Positions 15,523 through 24,304 of a DNA stretch of 64,000 bases are shown here, in pieces. The translations under genes and the position numbers were made by a program. The DNA is taken from assembly GCF_002899895.1 (NCBI RefSeq), contig NZ_PPEI02000005.1, positions 186,001 through 250,000 on the forward strand, given 5' to 3'. Origin of the DNA: Chryseobacterium oncorhynchi. GTDB taxonomy: Bacteria; Bacteroidota; Bacteroidia; Flavobacteriales; Weeksellaceae. The notes below the pieces were generated by a model, which was given only the letters and a program-made list of their open reading frames with translations, ran no database searches and was not told the origin of the DNA. Positions within the stretch are counted from its first letter, which is position 1. Each line of letters opens with the position of its first letter.

Positions 15523-17187
15523 ATGGATTTCAGGAATTTTAAAATACCCTATCACATTACCCCCCAATATTCAAAAAGAACTGCCTATTTTTCAATGGAA
15601 TTTGCCCTTGAACAGGTATTAAAAATATATTCAGGAGGACTTGGCTTTCTGGCAGGATCTCATATGAGAAGTGCTTATAACCTAAAGCAGGATCTTATCG
15701 GAATCGGTATTCTTTGGAAATTCGGTTACTATGATCAGGCAAGAAATCATGACCAGACTCTACAACCGGTATGGACAAGAAAAATGTACAGTTTTCTTGA
15801 AGACACAGGAATACAATTTCAAATCGAAATTCACAGTGCTCCTGTTTGGGTAAAAGTATGGTACCTTGATCCTGAAATTTTCAATACAGCACCTATGTTT
15901 TTTCTTTCTACAGATGTTCCTGAAAACGACCATGTTTCCAAAACAATCTGTCACAAATTATATGACGCCAATGAATCCACAAAACTGGCTCAATATATTC
16001 TACTAGGAAAAGGAGGAGCAAAATTACTGGATGAAATGAACATTGAAAGAGATGTTTATCATCTGAATGAAGCCCACGGACTTCCCGCAGCATTTTATCT
16101 GTTAAAAAAATATAATGGAGACCTGAATAAGGTTAAAGAAAAACTGGTTTTCACCACACACACTCCTGAAGAAGCAGGAAATGAAAAGCATAATTTTAAG
16201 CTGTGCTATGACATGTCTTATTTCTCTGGTTATAGTATGGATGAGGTAAAAAGCATTGAAGGTATTGATGATGAACGTTTCAACCACTCTCTTTGTGCCC
16301 TTAAAATGGCAAGAATAGCCAATGGTGTTTCACAGCTTCACGGTGTAGTCTCCCGAGCGATGTGGAATAAATACCCCGGAATCTGCGAGATTACATCCAT
16401 CACCAACGCACAGGAATTTAAATATTGGGCAGATAAACCTCTTTACAATGCAAAGGATGAAAACGATGACACTGTTTTCGATTACCGCAAAAAGCATTTG
16501 AAGAAAAAATTGTTCAGTATTGTAGCTGACCAAACCGGGAATTTATTCAACCCCAATGTTTTTACCATTGTCTGGGCCAGAAGGTTCGCAGGTTACAAAC
16601 GTGCAGATCTTCTATTACATGACAAAGACAGGTTTTACAGACTTCTGAACAATCCCAAATATCCGGTGCAAATTATTTGGGCTGGAAAGCCTTACCCAAT
16701 GGATTATTCTGCGATTTCTACCTTTAACCTCTTAGTTGAAGAAAGTAAAAATCACAAAAACATGGCTGTTCTTACAGGCTATGAGCTTTCTTTAAGTAAA
16801 TCATTAAAGCAAGGTTCTGATCTATGGCTAAATAACCCAAGAGTTCCAAGAGAAGCTTCTGGAACTTCAGGAATGACTGCCGCGATGAATGGCTCCGTTA
16901 ACTTATCCACAGATGATGGCTGGATTCCTGAGTTTGCAAAGCATGGAGAAAATTCATTTGTGGTACCAAAGGCAGATTATCTGAATATGAGTATCTATGA
17001 ACAGGACAACTATGATTTGAACAAATTATATGAAATCCTTGAAAACGAAATTCTCCCAGCCTATTACGACAATCCTGATCAATGGAGAAAGATTCAGCAG
17101 AATGCTATGAACGATGTAAAAGATCAGTTCAATAGTGATAGAATGGCTGATGAATATTATAGAATGCTTTATAATCAAGCAGAATAA
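15523..17187 (+). CDS. Alpha-glucan family phosphorylase (GT35-like) lacking the PLP lysine
   Basis: 554 residues, in the range of the short alpha-glucan phosphorylases. Family motifs are YFSMEFALEQVLKIYSGGLG at the N-terminus, VYHLNEAHG, FTTHTPEEAGNE, FTIVWARRFAGYKR, and REASGTSGMTAAMNG near the C-terminus. Active members bind pyridoxal phosphate through a Lys in the sequence GMKAA or NMKFA. Here that position is Thr452 (codon ACT at 16876-16878), so normal PLP chemistry is doubtful. The N-terminal GDH motif is also changed to GSH. It may be a lineage-specific variant with another activity. It stands alone, with a strong terminator downstream. Confidence 0.85.
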   Translation: MDFRNFKIPYHITPQYSKRTAYFSMEFALEQVLKIYSGGLGFLAGSHMRSAYNLKQDLIGIGILWKFGYYDQARNHDQTLQPVWTRKMYSFLEDTGIQFQIEIHSAPVWVKVWYLDPEIFNTAPMFFLSTDVPENDHVSKTICHKLYDANESTKLAQYILLGKGGAKLLDEMNIERDVYHLNEAHGLPAAFYLLKKYNGDLNKVKEKLVFTTHTPEEAGNEKHNFKLCYDMSYFSGYSMDEVKSIEGIDDERFNHSLCALKMARIANGVSQLHGVVSRAMWNKYPGICEITSITNAQEFKYWADKPLYNAKDENDDTVFDYRKKHLKKKLFSIVADQTGNLFNPNVFTIVWARRFAGYKRADLLLHDKDRFYRLLNNPKYPVQIIWAGKPYPMDYSAISTFNLLVEESKNHKNMAVLTGYELSLSKSLKQGSDLWLNNPRVPREASGTSGMTAAMNGSVNLSTDDGWIPEFAKHGENSFVVPKADYLNMSIYEQDNYDLNKLYEILENEILPAYYDNPDQWRKIQQNAMNDVKDQFNSDRMADEYYRMLYNQAE

Positions 17188-17266
17188 TAAGAAAGTAAAG
17201 AAACGATATAAAATAATTCGCTTACATCTATTTTTGAGTTTTTACAAATTAGACGATTTGCTTTTC

Positions 17267-17308
17267 AATAAAAAAATGCCCGCAAAGTTTTGTGGGCATT
17301 TTTTTATT
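17267..17308. terminator. Bidirectional terminator between phosphorylase and DUF6496 genes
   Basis: AATAAAAAAATGCCC (17267-17281) and GGGCATTTTTTTATT (17294-17308) form a 15 bp stem, with some further pairing inside. A and T runs on both sides allow termination from either strand. Confidence 0.92.
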
Positions 17309-17312
17309 GAAA

Positions 17313-17501
17313 TTATTTACTTTTTTTCTTTGGAGGCACTTTCAATCCCCCTTCTCTTGCTTCAGAAATACCGATAGCAATGGCTTGTTTTCTGCTTGTT
17401 ACTTTCTTTCCGGAAGAAGATTTCAACTTTCCCTCCTTGAATTCGTGCATCACTTTTCCTACTTTGTCCTGAGCTTTGTCTGAATATTTTGTCTTGCTCA
17501 T
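17313..17501 (-). CDS. DUF6496 family small basic protein
   Basis: 62 residues, lysine rich: KYSDKAQDKVGKVMHEFKEG, KKVTSRKQAIAIGISEAREG, KVPPKKKSK. This matches the small DUF6496 proteins widespread in Bacteroidota and Proteobacteria. Their function is unknown. The basic ends and the helix with SRKQAIAIG suggest nucleic-acid binding, which is inference. It lies 10 bp downstream of an unknown 157-residue gene on the same strand and ends in a shared terminator. Confidence 0.8.
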   Translation of the reverse strand: MSKTKYSDKAQDKVGKVMHEFKEGKLKSSSGKKVTSRKQAIAIGISEAREGGLKVPPKKKSK

Positions 17502-17511
17502 GATAAAATTT

Positions 17512-17985
17512 TTAAGATTTTGGCAGGGATACCCCTAATTCATAAACTTTGGCATGTTTCAAATACTTTGAACGCTCTCTGGATGTTACCGATTCAAAAT
17601 GATCATTTTTGATCACAATGATTGGATCTTCTATATTTTCAATTTCAAAATTGGCAAAATACCGTTCATCCGGACTTGTTTTATCATTCTTTGCCTTAAT
17701 TTTCTGCAGTTCTTCTGCATATTTTCTAAATCCGGGATCAGATGAGTGGATAAATTTATATTCATCGCCTGCATACACATAGTAATGAAGTTTTTTTTCT
17801 ATCAACCCAGCTTCATCCATAATCTCAGGGTTATCGTTACCACCCTTAAACCCCACTTCCACTAATATTCCACCTTTCTTGTGAGCATATTCTGTGGCAT
17901 CATCAAAACTGGAAAAACCTGTATAGACAATTTGGTCGTTCAATACATAACGGTTCAGTTTCTGGTTGTATGCATTCGTTTCCAT
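17512..17985 (-). CDS. Hypothetical protein in an operon with the DUF6496 gene
   Basis: 157 residues, soluble, mixed charge, no signal peptide. Not recognised. The N-terminal half (NRYVLNDQIVYTGFSSFDDATEYAHKK, shown here only in part by position 11-37) looks like a small alpha/beta unit. The middle repeats acidic and aromatic residues (LHYYVYAGDEYKF). The end is basic (SRERSKYLKHAKVYEL). The 10 bp gap to the DUF6496 gene suggests one transcript. No function can be given. Confidence 0.7.
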   Translation of the reverse strand: METNAYNQKLNRYVLNDQIVYTGFSSFDDATEYAHKKGGILVEVGFKGGNDNPEIMDEAGLIEKKLHYYVYAGDEYKFIHSSDPGFRKYAEELQKIKAKNDKTSPDERYFANFEIENIEDPIIVIKNDHFESVTSRERSKYLKHAKVYELGVSLPKS

Positions 17986-18115
17986 AATTATTCTTTTTGA
18001 TTTGATTTGTAATTATATACATTCAATTTTTCTGCCAAATTATCTTTTTTTTTAAATTTCACCATCTAATGATTTTTTTAATTAGCTTAGAGTTACTAAT
18101 AAAAAAATATTTACC

Positions 18116-18340
18116 ATGAAAAATTTCAAAAAAATTTCAAGAGCCCAATTAAAGGAAGTAAATGGCGGAGTTTTGCCGGGGATGAGAAGATGTGTAGATG
18201 GTGTAACCTGTAAGCTAAGAATCTGGTGGATTGGAGGAATAGAGGAAGTTCCATGTAATTCTTCCTATCCAACCTGTGCTCCCGAGGGATATTACCCACC
18301 GGAGACAGGAGATCCAGGGACAGTTCATATAGCTAATTAG
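18116..18340 (+). CDS. Bacteriocin-like peptide with double-glycine leader
   Basis: 74 residues. MKNFKKISRAQLKEVNGG (1-18) is a textbook double-glycine leader of the type common in Chryseobacterium, normally cut after Gly-Gly by a C39-peptidase ABC transporter during export. The predicted mature part is 56 residues with four cysteines (26, 32, 47, 54), which could form two disulfides, two tryptophans (37, 38) and a Pro/Gly-rich tail. No transporter, modification enzyme or immunity gene is next to it, so it must be exported in trans if at all. Own terminator directly downstream. Bacteriocin activity is not shown by the sequence. It could equally be a signalling peptide. Confidence 0.8.
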   Translation: MKNFKKISRAQLKEVNGGVLPGMRRCVDGVTCKLRIWWIGGIEEVPCNSSYPTCAPEGYYPPETGDPGTVHIAN

Positions 18341-18348
18341 CATAAAAA

Positions 18349-18376
18349 ATCAGGACCTAGTGTCCTGATCTTTGTT
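18349..18376 (+). terminator. Terminator of the double-glycine peptide gene
   Basis: ATCAGGAC (18349-18356), loop ctagt, GTCCTGAT (18362-18369), then a T-rich stretch. Confidence 0.85.
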
Positions 18377-18381
18377 TTATA

Positions 18382-18411
18382 TTGTTATGTAAGTAAGAAT
18401 TATTAAATTTG
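18382..18411 (+). promoter_or_regulatory. Promoter of the S9 peptidase gene
   Basis: TTG (18382-18384), 19 bp spacer, TAAATTTG (18404-18411). Transcription would start near 18418, which rules out the ATG at 18409 and supports the one at 18430. Confidence 0.75.
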
Positions 18412-18429
18412 GAATCATTAAAATTAGAA

Positions 18430-20559
18430 ATGAAAAAAATACTTTTAACTCTTACTATAGCTGCTGCATTTCATAATGTGTCAGCACAGGATATTACTTT
18501 AGACAAAATATATTCAGGATATTACCGTGGCAAGGGCATTGCCGGGATTACTTCTATGAAGAGCGGTGAAAATTACCTGGTCATTGAACCGACAGGAATT
18601 GCAAAATATTCTTATAAAACATCTCAAAAGGAGGGAAATATTGTAGACGGAAACTTTGAAAGCTATGAATTTTCTGATGATGAATCTAAGATTCTTTTGT
18701 TAAAAGAAAGCCAGCCCATATACAGACACTCTTTTCTGGGAAAATTTGAAGTAAAAGATTTAAAATCAGGAAAGGTAACAATTCTAAATGATGGAAAACC
18801 TGTACAGGAGCCAAGATTCTCACCTGATGCAACAAAAATTGCTTTCATTTCAGATAATAACCTATTCTTTCAGGATCTGAATTCCGGAAAAATTACACAA
18901 ATAAGTAATGACGGGAAGAAAAATGCAATTATCAATGGTTTGGCAGATTGGGTGTATGAAGAAGAGTTCGGGCATGCAAGACAGTATGAATGGACTAAAA
19001 ATTCAGATGCCATTGTATTTGTAAAATCTGATGAAAGCCAGGTTCCGGAGATTTATATTCCTATCTATGGAAAAAATCTTTATCCGGGAGAAATGCGTTA
19101 TAAATATCCTAAAGCAGGAGAAAAGAACTCAATCGTTTCTGCACAATTATACCGTCTAGATACTGGAAAAACGATGCAGTTGAATCTGGGTTCGTTCAAA
19201 AATTATTATATTCCTAATGTTTTGCAGACCGCAAAACCTGATGAGGTTGTTTTGATTACTTCCGAAAGAATTCAAAATGCTTCAGATATTTTAAAGGTAA
19301 ATACTAAAACAGGAGCTGTTCAGAAATTATTTACAGAAACAGATGATAAATGGATTGATACAGACAGTCCAACAATGGAATTCCTTGAGGATGATTCTTT
19401 CCTTTGGGCTTCCGAGAGAGATGGAAATCGTCATTTATACTGGTATGACAAAGATGGCAAACTAAAGAAACAGATTACTAAAGGAAATTGGGAGGTAACA
19501 GATTATTATGGTTTCAATCCAAAATCCAAAGAGATCTATGTACAAACTACGGAAAAAGGAAGCATCAATAAAGTTGTTTCTAAAGTAAATATCGAAAGTG
19601 GTAAGTCTCAGCTTATTTCTAATGCTGAGGGAAATAATTCTGCCAATTTCAGCAAAAACTACAATTATTTCATTGAAACATCTTCTACTGCGGCAAAACC
19701 ATATACCTATGTTTTAAAAGATGGAAGCGGGAAAACTGTAAAGGAACTTCAAAATAACAATGATCAACTTCAGAAATTAAAGTCTGATAATTTTGTTGAA
19801 AAGGAATTCATTACGATTCCTAATGCAGTAGGCGACCAAATGAATGCATGGGTAATGAAACCTAAGAATTTTGATCCTAATAAAAAATATCCGCTATTTA
19901 TGTTCCAGTATTCTGGTCCGGGATCTCAGCAGGTTGCTAATTCTTGGGATAATGGTAACGCCATGTGGTTCAATCATCTTGTACAAAAAGGATATATCGT
20001 TGCTTGTGTAGACGGGCGTGGAACAGGTTATAAAGGAGCAAAATACAAGAAAGTTACGTATATGAACCTTGGAAAATACGAAATTGAAGACCAGATTACA
20101 GCAGCAAAATGGTTCGGAAACCAATCTTATATTGATAAAGGCAGAATCGGAATGTTCGGATGGAGCTTTGGAGGTTATATGACCAGTTTAGCAATGACAA
20201 AAGGTGCAGACGTTTTCAAAATGGGTATCGCAGTAGCTCCTGTAACCAACTGGAGATATTATGACTCAGTATACACAGAGAGATTCATGAGAACTCCTCA
20301 GGAAAACCCTGATGGATATGACAAAAACTCTCCTACAGAATATGCCAATTTATTGAAAGGAAAATTCCTGTTAATTCACGGAACCGCCGATGATAATGTA
20401 CATTTCCAAAATTCTATGGAGCTATCTGAAGCCTTAATTCAAAATAAAAAACAATTTGACTTTATGGCTTATCCAGACAAAAACCACGGAATCTATGGTG
20501 GGCAGACAAGACCACAACTGTATCAGAAAATGACAGATTTTATTTTGAATAATTTATAA
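18430..20559 (+). CDS. S9 family peptidase, dipeptidyl peptidase IV type
   Basis: 709 residues from 18430. An upstream in-frame ATG at 18409 lies inside the -7 box, so it is rejected. The signal peptide MKKILLTLTIAAAFHNVSAQ directs export to the periplasm or surface. An N-terminal beta-propeller (about residues 40-450) precedes the alpha/beta-hydrolase domain. The catalytic triad is Ser579 (GWSFGGYM), Asp654 (GTADDNV) and His686 (DKNHGIYGG). The acidic EEE at 177-179 (DWVYEEEFGH) corresponds to the double-Glu that anchors the substrate N-terminus in DPP IV, so Xaa-Pro dipeptides are the likely product. It is upstream of three POT peptide transporters, a sensible pairing of peptide release and uptake. 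Confidence 0.93.
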   Translation: MKKILLTLTIAAAFHNVSAQDITLDKIYSGYYRGKGIAGITSMKSGENYLVIEPTGIAKYSYKTSQKEGNIVDGNFESYEFSDDESKILLLKESQPIYRHSFLGKFEVKDLKSGKVTILNDGKPVQEPRFSPDATKIAFISDNNLFFQDLNSGKITQISNDGKKNAIINGLADWVYEEEFGHARQYEWTKNSDAIVFVKSDESQVPEIYIPIYGKNLYPGEMRYKYPKAGEKNSIVSAQLYRLDTGKTMQLNLGSFKNYYIPNVLQTAKPDEVVLITSERIQNASDILKVNTKTGAVQKLFTETDDKWIDTDSPTMEFLEDDSFLWASERDGNRHLYWYDKDGKLKKQITKGNWEVTDYYGFNPKSKEIYVQTTEKGSINKVVSKVNIESGKSQLISNAEGNNSANFSKNYNYFIETSSTAAKPYTYVLKDGSGKTVKELQNNNDQLQKLKSDNFVEKEFITIPNAVGDQMNAWVMKPKNFDPNKKYPLFMFQYSGPGSQQVANSWDNGNAMWFNHLVQKGYIVACVDGRGTGYKGAKYKKVTYMNLGKYEIEDQITAAKWFGNQSYIDKGRIGMFGWSFGGYMTSLAMTKGADVFKMGIAVAPVTNWRYYDSVYTERFMRTPQENPDGYDKNSPTEYANLLKGKFLLIHGTADDNVHFQNSMELSEALIQNKKQFDFMAYPDKNHGIYGGQTRPQLYQKMTDFILNNL

Positions 20560-20583
20560 TCACATTAAAGATTAAAACAATAC

Positions 20584-20617
20584 ATCCCTTTCAAGTTTTT
20601 GAAAGGGATTTTTATTT
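20584..20617 (+). terminator. Terminator of the S9 peptidase gene
   Basis: ATCCCTTTC (20584-20592) and GAAAGGGAT (20601-20609), 8 nt loop, T run after. Confidence 0.9.
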
Positions 20618-20673
20618 ATTTCATTAATCATTTGGCTAAGTATTATTTATTTTATCAATTGAAATTAAAAACT

Positions 20674-20681
20674 TATTTTTG
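20674..20681 (+). promoter_or_regulatory. -7 box for the first POT transporter gene
   Basis: TATTTTTG. Transcription would start near 20688, which excludes the in-frame start at 20679 and supports 20703. Confidence 0.45.
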
Positions 20682-20702
20682 GGGGAATTGAAATTTGAAT
20701 AT

Positions 20703-22358
20703 ATGAAGACTAAACATCCTAAAGGGCTGCCTTTTCTCTTTTTCACTGAAATGTGGGAGCGTTTCGGGTACTATCTGATTCTTGGAATCTTTGTGCTATA
20801 TGTAATTGAGCCTACGGGCATGAAAGGAGGTCTGGGATTACCTGACAAAACTGCTGATGATATTTTCGGAACTTATATTGCACTCACATACCTTACCCCG
20901 TTTATTGGTGGTTTCCTGGCAGACAGAGTTTTAGGATATATTAAATCTATTTATCTTGGAGGCTTCTTAATGGCTGCCGGATATATAGGAATGGGTGTTT
21001 TCAAGGATTTACCTTTATTTTATTCTTCTTTAGCTTTAATTATCATTGGAAACGGTTTCTTTAAACCAACCATTTCTACACTTTTAGGAAATCTTTATTC
21101 TGAAGAACCTTATAAAGCCAACAAAGATTCCGGATATAATATTTTCTATATGGGAATCAACATCGGAGCATTTATCTGTAATATTATTGCTGCATTTATG
21201 CGTAATAAATTCGGTTGGGGTGAAGCTTTCATTACTGCCGGAGTTGGGATGTTGATTGGTATGGTTATTTTTACAATCGGAAGAAAACACTATATCCATG
21301 CAGCACAAATGAAGCCTGTACAGGAAGGAGATACAAAACTTTCTGAAATTATGCTTAAAGTATTTGTTCCTGCTATCGTAGCTGGAGGAATTGGTTGGTT
21401 TATACCTAATAATATCTTTGGAAGTGATAGCACAGATGCTTTCATTTTCGCATGTATTCCTGTTATTTACTTCTACGCATCACTTTACTTTAAAGCTAAG
21501 CCTGATGAAAAAGCATCTATTGGTGCGTTACTTTCTGTATTCCTGATCAGTATGTTTTTCTGGGCGGTTTTCAAGCAGAATGGTACCGCTTTAACAAGAT
21601 GGGCAAATTATTATACGGACAGAAGTGTTCCTGCTTCTCTTGAAAAGCCATTGGAAGGTATTTATATGGTGGAGGGTAAGAGTTACGAAGACAAAGAAAC
21701 TCCAGTTTATGATAATCAGTTCCGATCTCAAAAGGATGATAACGGAGAAACCAAGAAAGAAACCGGAAAAGATGTTTATTTTAAAAATATTTCTCCTGAG
21801 CAACGTGCCGCTTTAGAGAAAAATCCTGAAAATAAAGTATATCTATATAATACAGAATTATTCCAATCCATTAATCCATTCTGGGTAATTGCACTGACTC
21901 CTGTTATTGTTGGATTCTGGGCGCTGTTAAGAAGAAAAGGAAAAGAACCTCTGACACCAACCAAGATCGTTTTAGGACTATTTATTTCAGGATTATCATG
22001 CCTTGTAATGGTATTAGCAGTAATGGCCGGAGACAACGGAGCTGTAAAAGTTTCCCCCCTATGGCTGGTAGCCAGTTATGGAGTCATTACAATTGGAGAA
22101 TTATGTCTTTCTCCAATGGGACTTTCTTTCGTTTCCAAGCTTTCTCCTGCTAGAATTACAGCTTTAATGATGGGTGGATTTTTCCTTGCGAATTCTGTGG
22201 GTAACAAACTTTCCGGAATTCTGGCGAGTACTTGGTATAGCTACGAAAACAAAACGAATTATTTCCTTGTAAATTTCGCTTTGTTAATATTTGCTACATT
22301 ATTAGGCCTTTCAATGTTAAAAAGATTGAATAAAATTATGAAAGAAAAAGGGCACTAA
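20703..22358 (+). CDS. POT family proton-dependent peptide transporter (first copy)
   Basis: 551 residues from the ATG at 20703 (MKTKHPKGLPF). Signature FTEMWERFGYY contains the ExxERFxYY proton-coupling motif in the first helix. GNGFFKPTIS and YMGINIGAF are the PTR2 signatures. About 14 membrane segments are visible. A hydrophilic insert of about 75 residues (roughly residues 300-385, rich in Lys/Glu/Asn) separates two helices in the C-terminal half, an extension absent from the next two copies. It should import di- or tripeptides with protons, fitting the upstream DPP IV-type peptidase. It has its own -7 box and terminator. Confidence 0.93.
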   Translation: MKTKHPKGLPFLFFTEMWERFGYYLILGIFVLYVIEPTGMKGGLGLPDKTADDIFGTYIALTYLTPFIGGFLADRVLGYIKSIYLGGFLMAAGYIGMGVFKDLPLFYSSLALIIIGNGFFKPTISTLLGNLYSEEPYKANKDSGYNIFYMGINIGAFICNIIAAFMRNKFGWGEAFITAGVGMLIGMVIFTIGRKHYIHAAQMKPVQEGDTKLSEIMLKVFVPAIVAGGIGWFIPNNIFGSDSTDAFIFACIPVIYFYASLYFKAKPDEKASIGALLSVFLISMFFWAVFKQNGTALTRWANYYTDRSVPASLEKPLEGIYMVEGKSYEDKETPVYDNQFRSQKDDNGETKKETGKDVYFKNISPEQRAALEKNPENKVYLYNTELFQSINPFWVIALTPVIVGFWALLRRKGKEPLTPTKIVLGLFISGLSCLVMVLAVMAGDNGAVKVSPLWLVASYGVITIGELCLSPMGLSFVSKLSPARITALMMGGFFLANSVGNKLSGILASTWYSYENKTNYFLVNFALLIFATLLGLSMLKRLNKIMKEKGH

Positions 22359-22381
22359 TCCTTACTATTATAAAGAATAAC

Positions 22382-22413
22382 AAGCTGCGGAATGGTTCCG
22401 CAGCTTTTTTATT
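22382..22413 (+). terminator. Terminator of the first POT gene
   Basis: AAGCTGCGGAA (22382-22392), loop tgg, TTCCGCAGCTT (22396-22406), T run. Very stable. Confidence 0.93.
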
Positions 22414-22432
22414 TAAAAATAAAATTAAAACC

Positions 22433-22462
22433 TTGCCAAAAACCCAAAATAAACTATATTTG
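22433..22462 (+). promoter_or_regulatory. Promoter of the second POT gene
   Basis: TTG (22433-22435), 19 bp spacer, TATATTTG (22455-22462), about 28 bp before the ATG. Confidence 0.75.
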
Positions 22463-22490
22463 TCAGTCTTAACAAAAATTAACAATAGAA

Positions 22491-24245
22491 ATGGATAATA
22501 TTGAAGCAATAAGTCCGAAACCGGATGAATTTGTAGAGAATAAGGGTTCCAGACATCCAAAAGGATTATGGGTTCTATTCGGAACGGAAATGTGGGAGCG
22601 TTTCAACTTTTACGGAATGAGAGCACTTTTGACGCTCTTTATGGTAAATTCCTTATTGATAAAAGAAGCTGATGCAGCGATTATCTATGGTGGATTTTTA
22701 GCTCTATGTTATTTAACGCCACTTTTGGGAGGGTTTATTGCTGATAAATATATTGGAAACAGATTTGCGATCATCATCGGAGGATCTTTAATGGCGATTG
22801 GGCAATTTTTATTATTCATTAGTGCCTCTACTTTCTCTGCTGATATTGGAAGTGCTAAACTTATTATGTGGCTGGCTTTATTCGTTATTATTTTTGGTAA
22901 TGGATTCTTTAAGCCAAATATTTCCTCAATGGTGGGGAGCCTTTATCCAAAACAAGAGAAATCTAAACTGGATTCTGCTTTCACTATTTTCTATATGGGG
23001 ATCAATATTGGAGCATTCTTAGGTCAATTTATCTGTCCATATGTAGGAGATGTAAAAGATGCTACAACTGGAGTAAGAGATATTTTCGCATTCAAATGGG
23101 GATTCTTAGCAGCTTCAATTGCAATGGTAATTGGAACTGTAACATTCTTTATCCTTAAAAACAAATATGTAGTAACACCGGAAGGAAGACCTATTGGTGG
23201 ACTTCCAAAAAACAACTCAACTGCAGATTTTGAAGAGGGAGAATCTCAAACAGCAAAATTCTCAGGAATGTTCTTAGGAGCTACTGTAGGTATATTTGTA
23301 GTTTTATTCTTCGTATTCAGATATTTATTGGTAGGAGAACTTGGGTTTAACTCAATGGAAATGGGGCAAATGATTAAAGGAATCATCTATCCATTCATCT
23401 ACGCAGCAGGTATTTCTCTTGCATTCTTGATTATGTCTTCTGCAGAAAACAAAATTGAAAGACAAAGAATCTGGGTAATCTATATTGTTTCGTTCTTCAT
23501 TATCTTTTTCTGGGCGGCTTTCGAACAAGCAGGATCTTCATTAACGTTCATTGCAGATAATCAAACAGACAGAAACATTTTCGGATGGAATATGCCTCCT
23601 TCAATGGTTCAGATTTTTAACGGAATTTTCGTAGTTCTATTAGCTGTTCCTTTCAGTTTATGCTGGGATAAGCTAAGAGCAAAAGGAAAAGAGCCGGTAT
23701 CTCCTTTCAAGCAAGCAATGGGATTAGCGCTTATTGCTCTTTCTTACTTCATCATTGCACACAATGTAAAAGATTTAGGAAGCTCAGGTTTATTAGCAAT
23801 CAAATGGCTAATGCTTTTATACTTCATCCAAACTTGTGGTGAGCTTTGTTTATCTCCAATCGGATTATCATTGGTGGGTAAATTAGCTCCAAAAAGATTC
23901 GCTTCATTATTATATGGTGTTTTCTTTATCTCTAATGCTGCAGGATATGCCTTGGCAGGTTCATTAGGAGCACTTATCCCTGCAACAGGTGATAAATTTA
24001 AAAAAGCACAGGAAATTGGAGTAAATCTTCAGGATGTTTTGGATAAAAAAGTAACTTTAACTACTGAACAGGTTGCGGCATTTGAAAAAGCTCAACTACC
24101 ATTACACAACCCTACTTTTGTAGGTTTTGAGATTCACAATTTATTTGAATTCTTCATGGTATTCGTGGTACTTTGTGGTATTGCTTCTGTAATCTTAGGC
24201 TTACTTTCTCCAATCTTAAAGAAAATGATGCACGGTGTAAACTAA
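22491..24245 (+). CDS. POT family proton-dependent peptide transporter (second copy)
   Basis: 584 residues. GTEMWERFNFYGMRALL carries the ExxERFxxY motif, GNGFFKPNISSMVG and YMGINIGAFLGQ are family signatures, and the ELCLSPIGLSLVGKLAP segment is conserved in all three copies here. About 14 transmembrane helices are seen, plus a polar C-terminal loop of about 55 residues (near residues 490-545) before the last helix. Predicted inner-membrane di/tripeptide:proton symporter. It has its own full promoter and terminator, so it is regulated separately from the first copy. Confidence 0.93.
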   Translation: MDNIEAISPKPDEFVENKGSRHPKGLWVLFGTEMWERFNFYGMRALLTLFMVNSLLIKEADAAIIYGGFLALCYLTPLLGGFIADKYIGNRFAIIIGGSLMAIGQFLLFISASTFSADIGSAKLIMWLALFVIIFGNGFFKPNISSMVGSLYPKQEKSKLDSAFTIFYMGINIGAFLGQFICPYVGDVKDATTGVRDIFAFKWGFLAASIAMVIGTVTFFILKNKYVVTPEGRPIGGLPKNNSTADFEEGESQTAKFSGMFLGATVGIFVVLFFVFRYLLVGELGFNSMEMGQMIKGIIYPFIYAAGISLAFLIMSSAENKIERQRIWVIYIVSFFIIFFWAAFEQAGSSLTFIADNQTDRNIFGWNMPPSMVQIFNGIFVVLLAVPFSLCWDKLRAKGKEPVSPFKQAMGLALIALSYFIIAHNVKDLGSSGLLAIKWLMLLYFIQTCGELCLSPIGLSLVGKLAPKRFASLLYGVFFISNAAGYALAGSLGALIPATGDKFKKAQEIGVNLQDVLDKKVTLTTEQVAAFEKAQLPLHNPTFVGFEIHNLFEFFMVFVVLCGIASVILGLLSPILKKMMHGVN

Positions 24246-24266
24246 TTGCATTAACAAAATATAAAT

Positions 24267-24300
24267 AAAACCTCTGCTAAGTCAGAGGTTTTTTTTATTT
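24267..24300 (+). terminator. Terminator of the second POT gene
   Basis: AACCTCTG (24269-24276), loop ctaagt, CAGAGGTT (24283-24290), T run. Confidence 0.9.
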
Positions 24301-24304
24301 TCGT

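Noticed and set aside
15287-15622. 111-codon open frame on the plus strand before the phosphorylase gene
   Set aside because: It overlaps the start of the phosphorylase gene in another frame and the start of the divergent gene. No motif and no upstream promoter.
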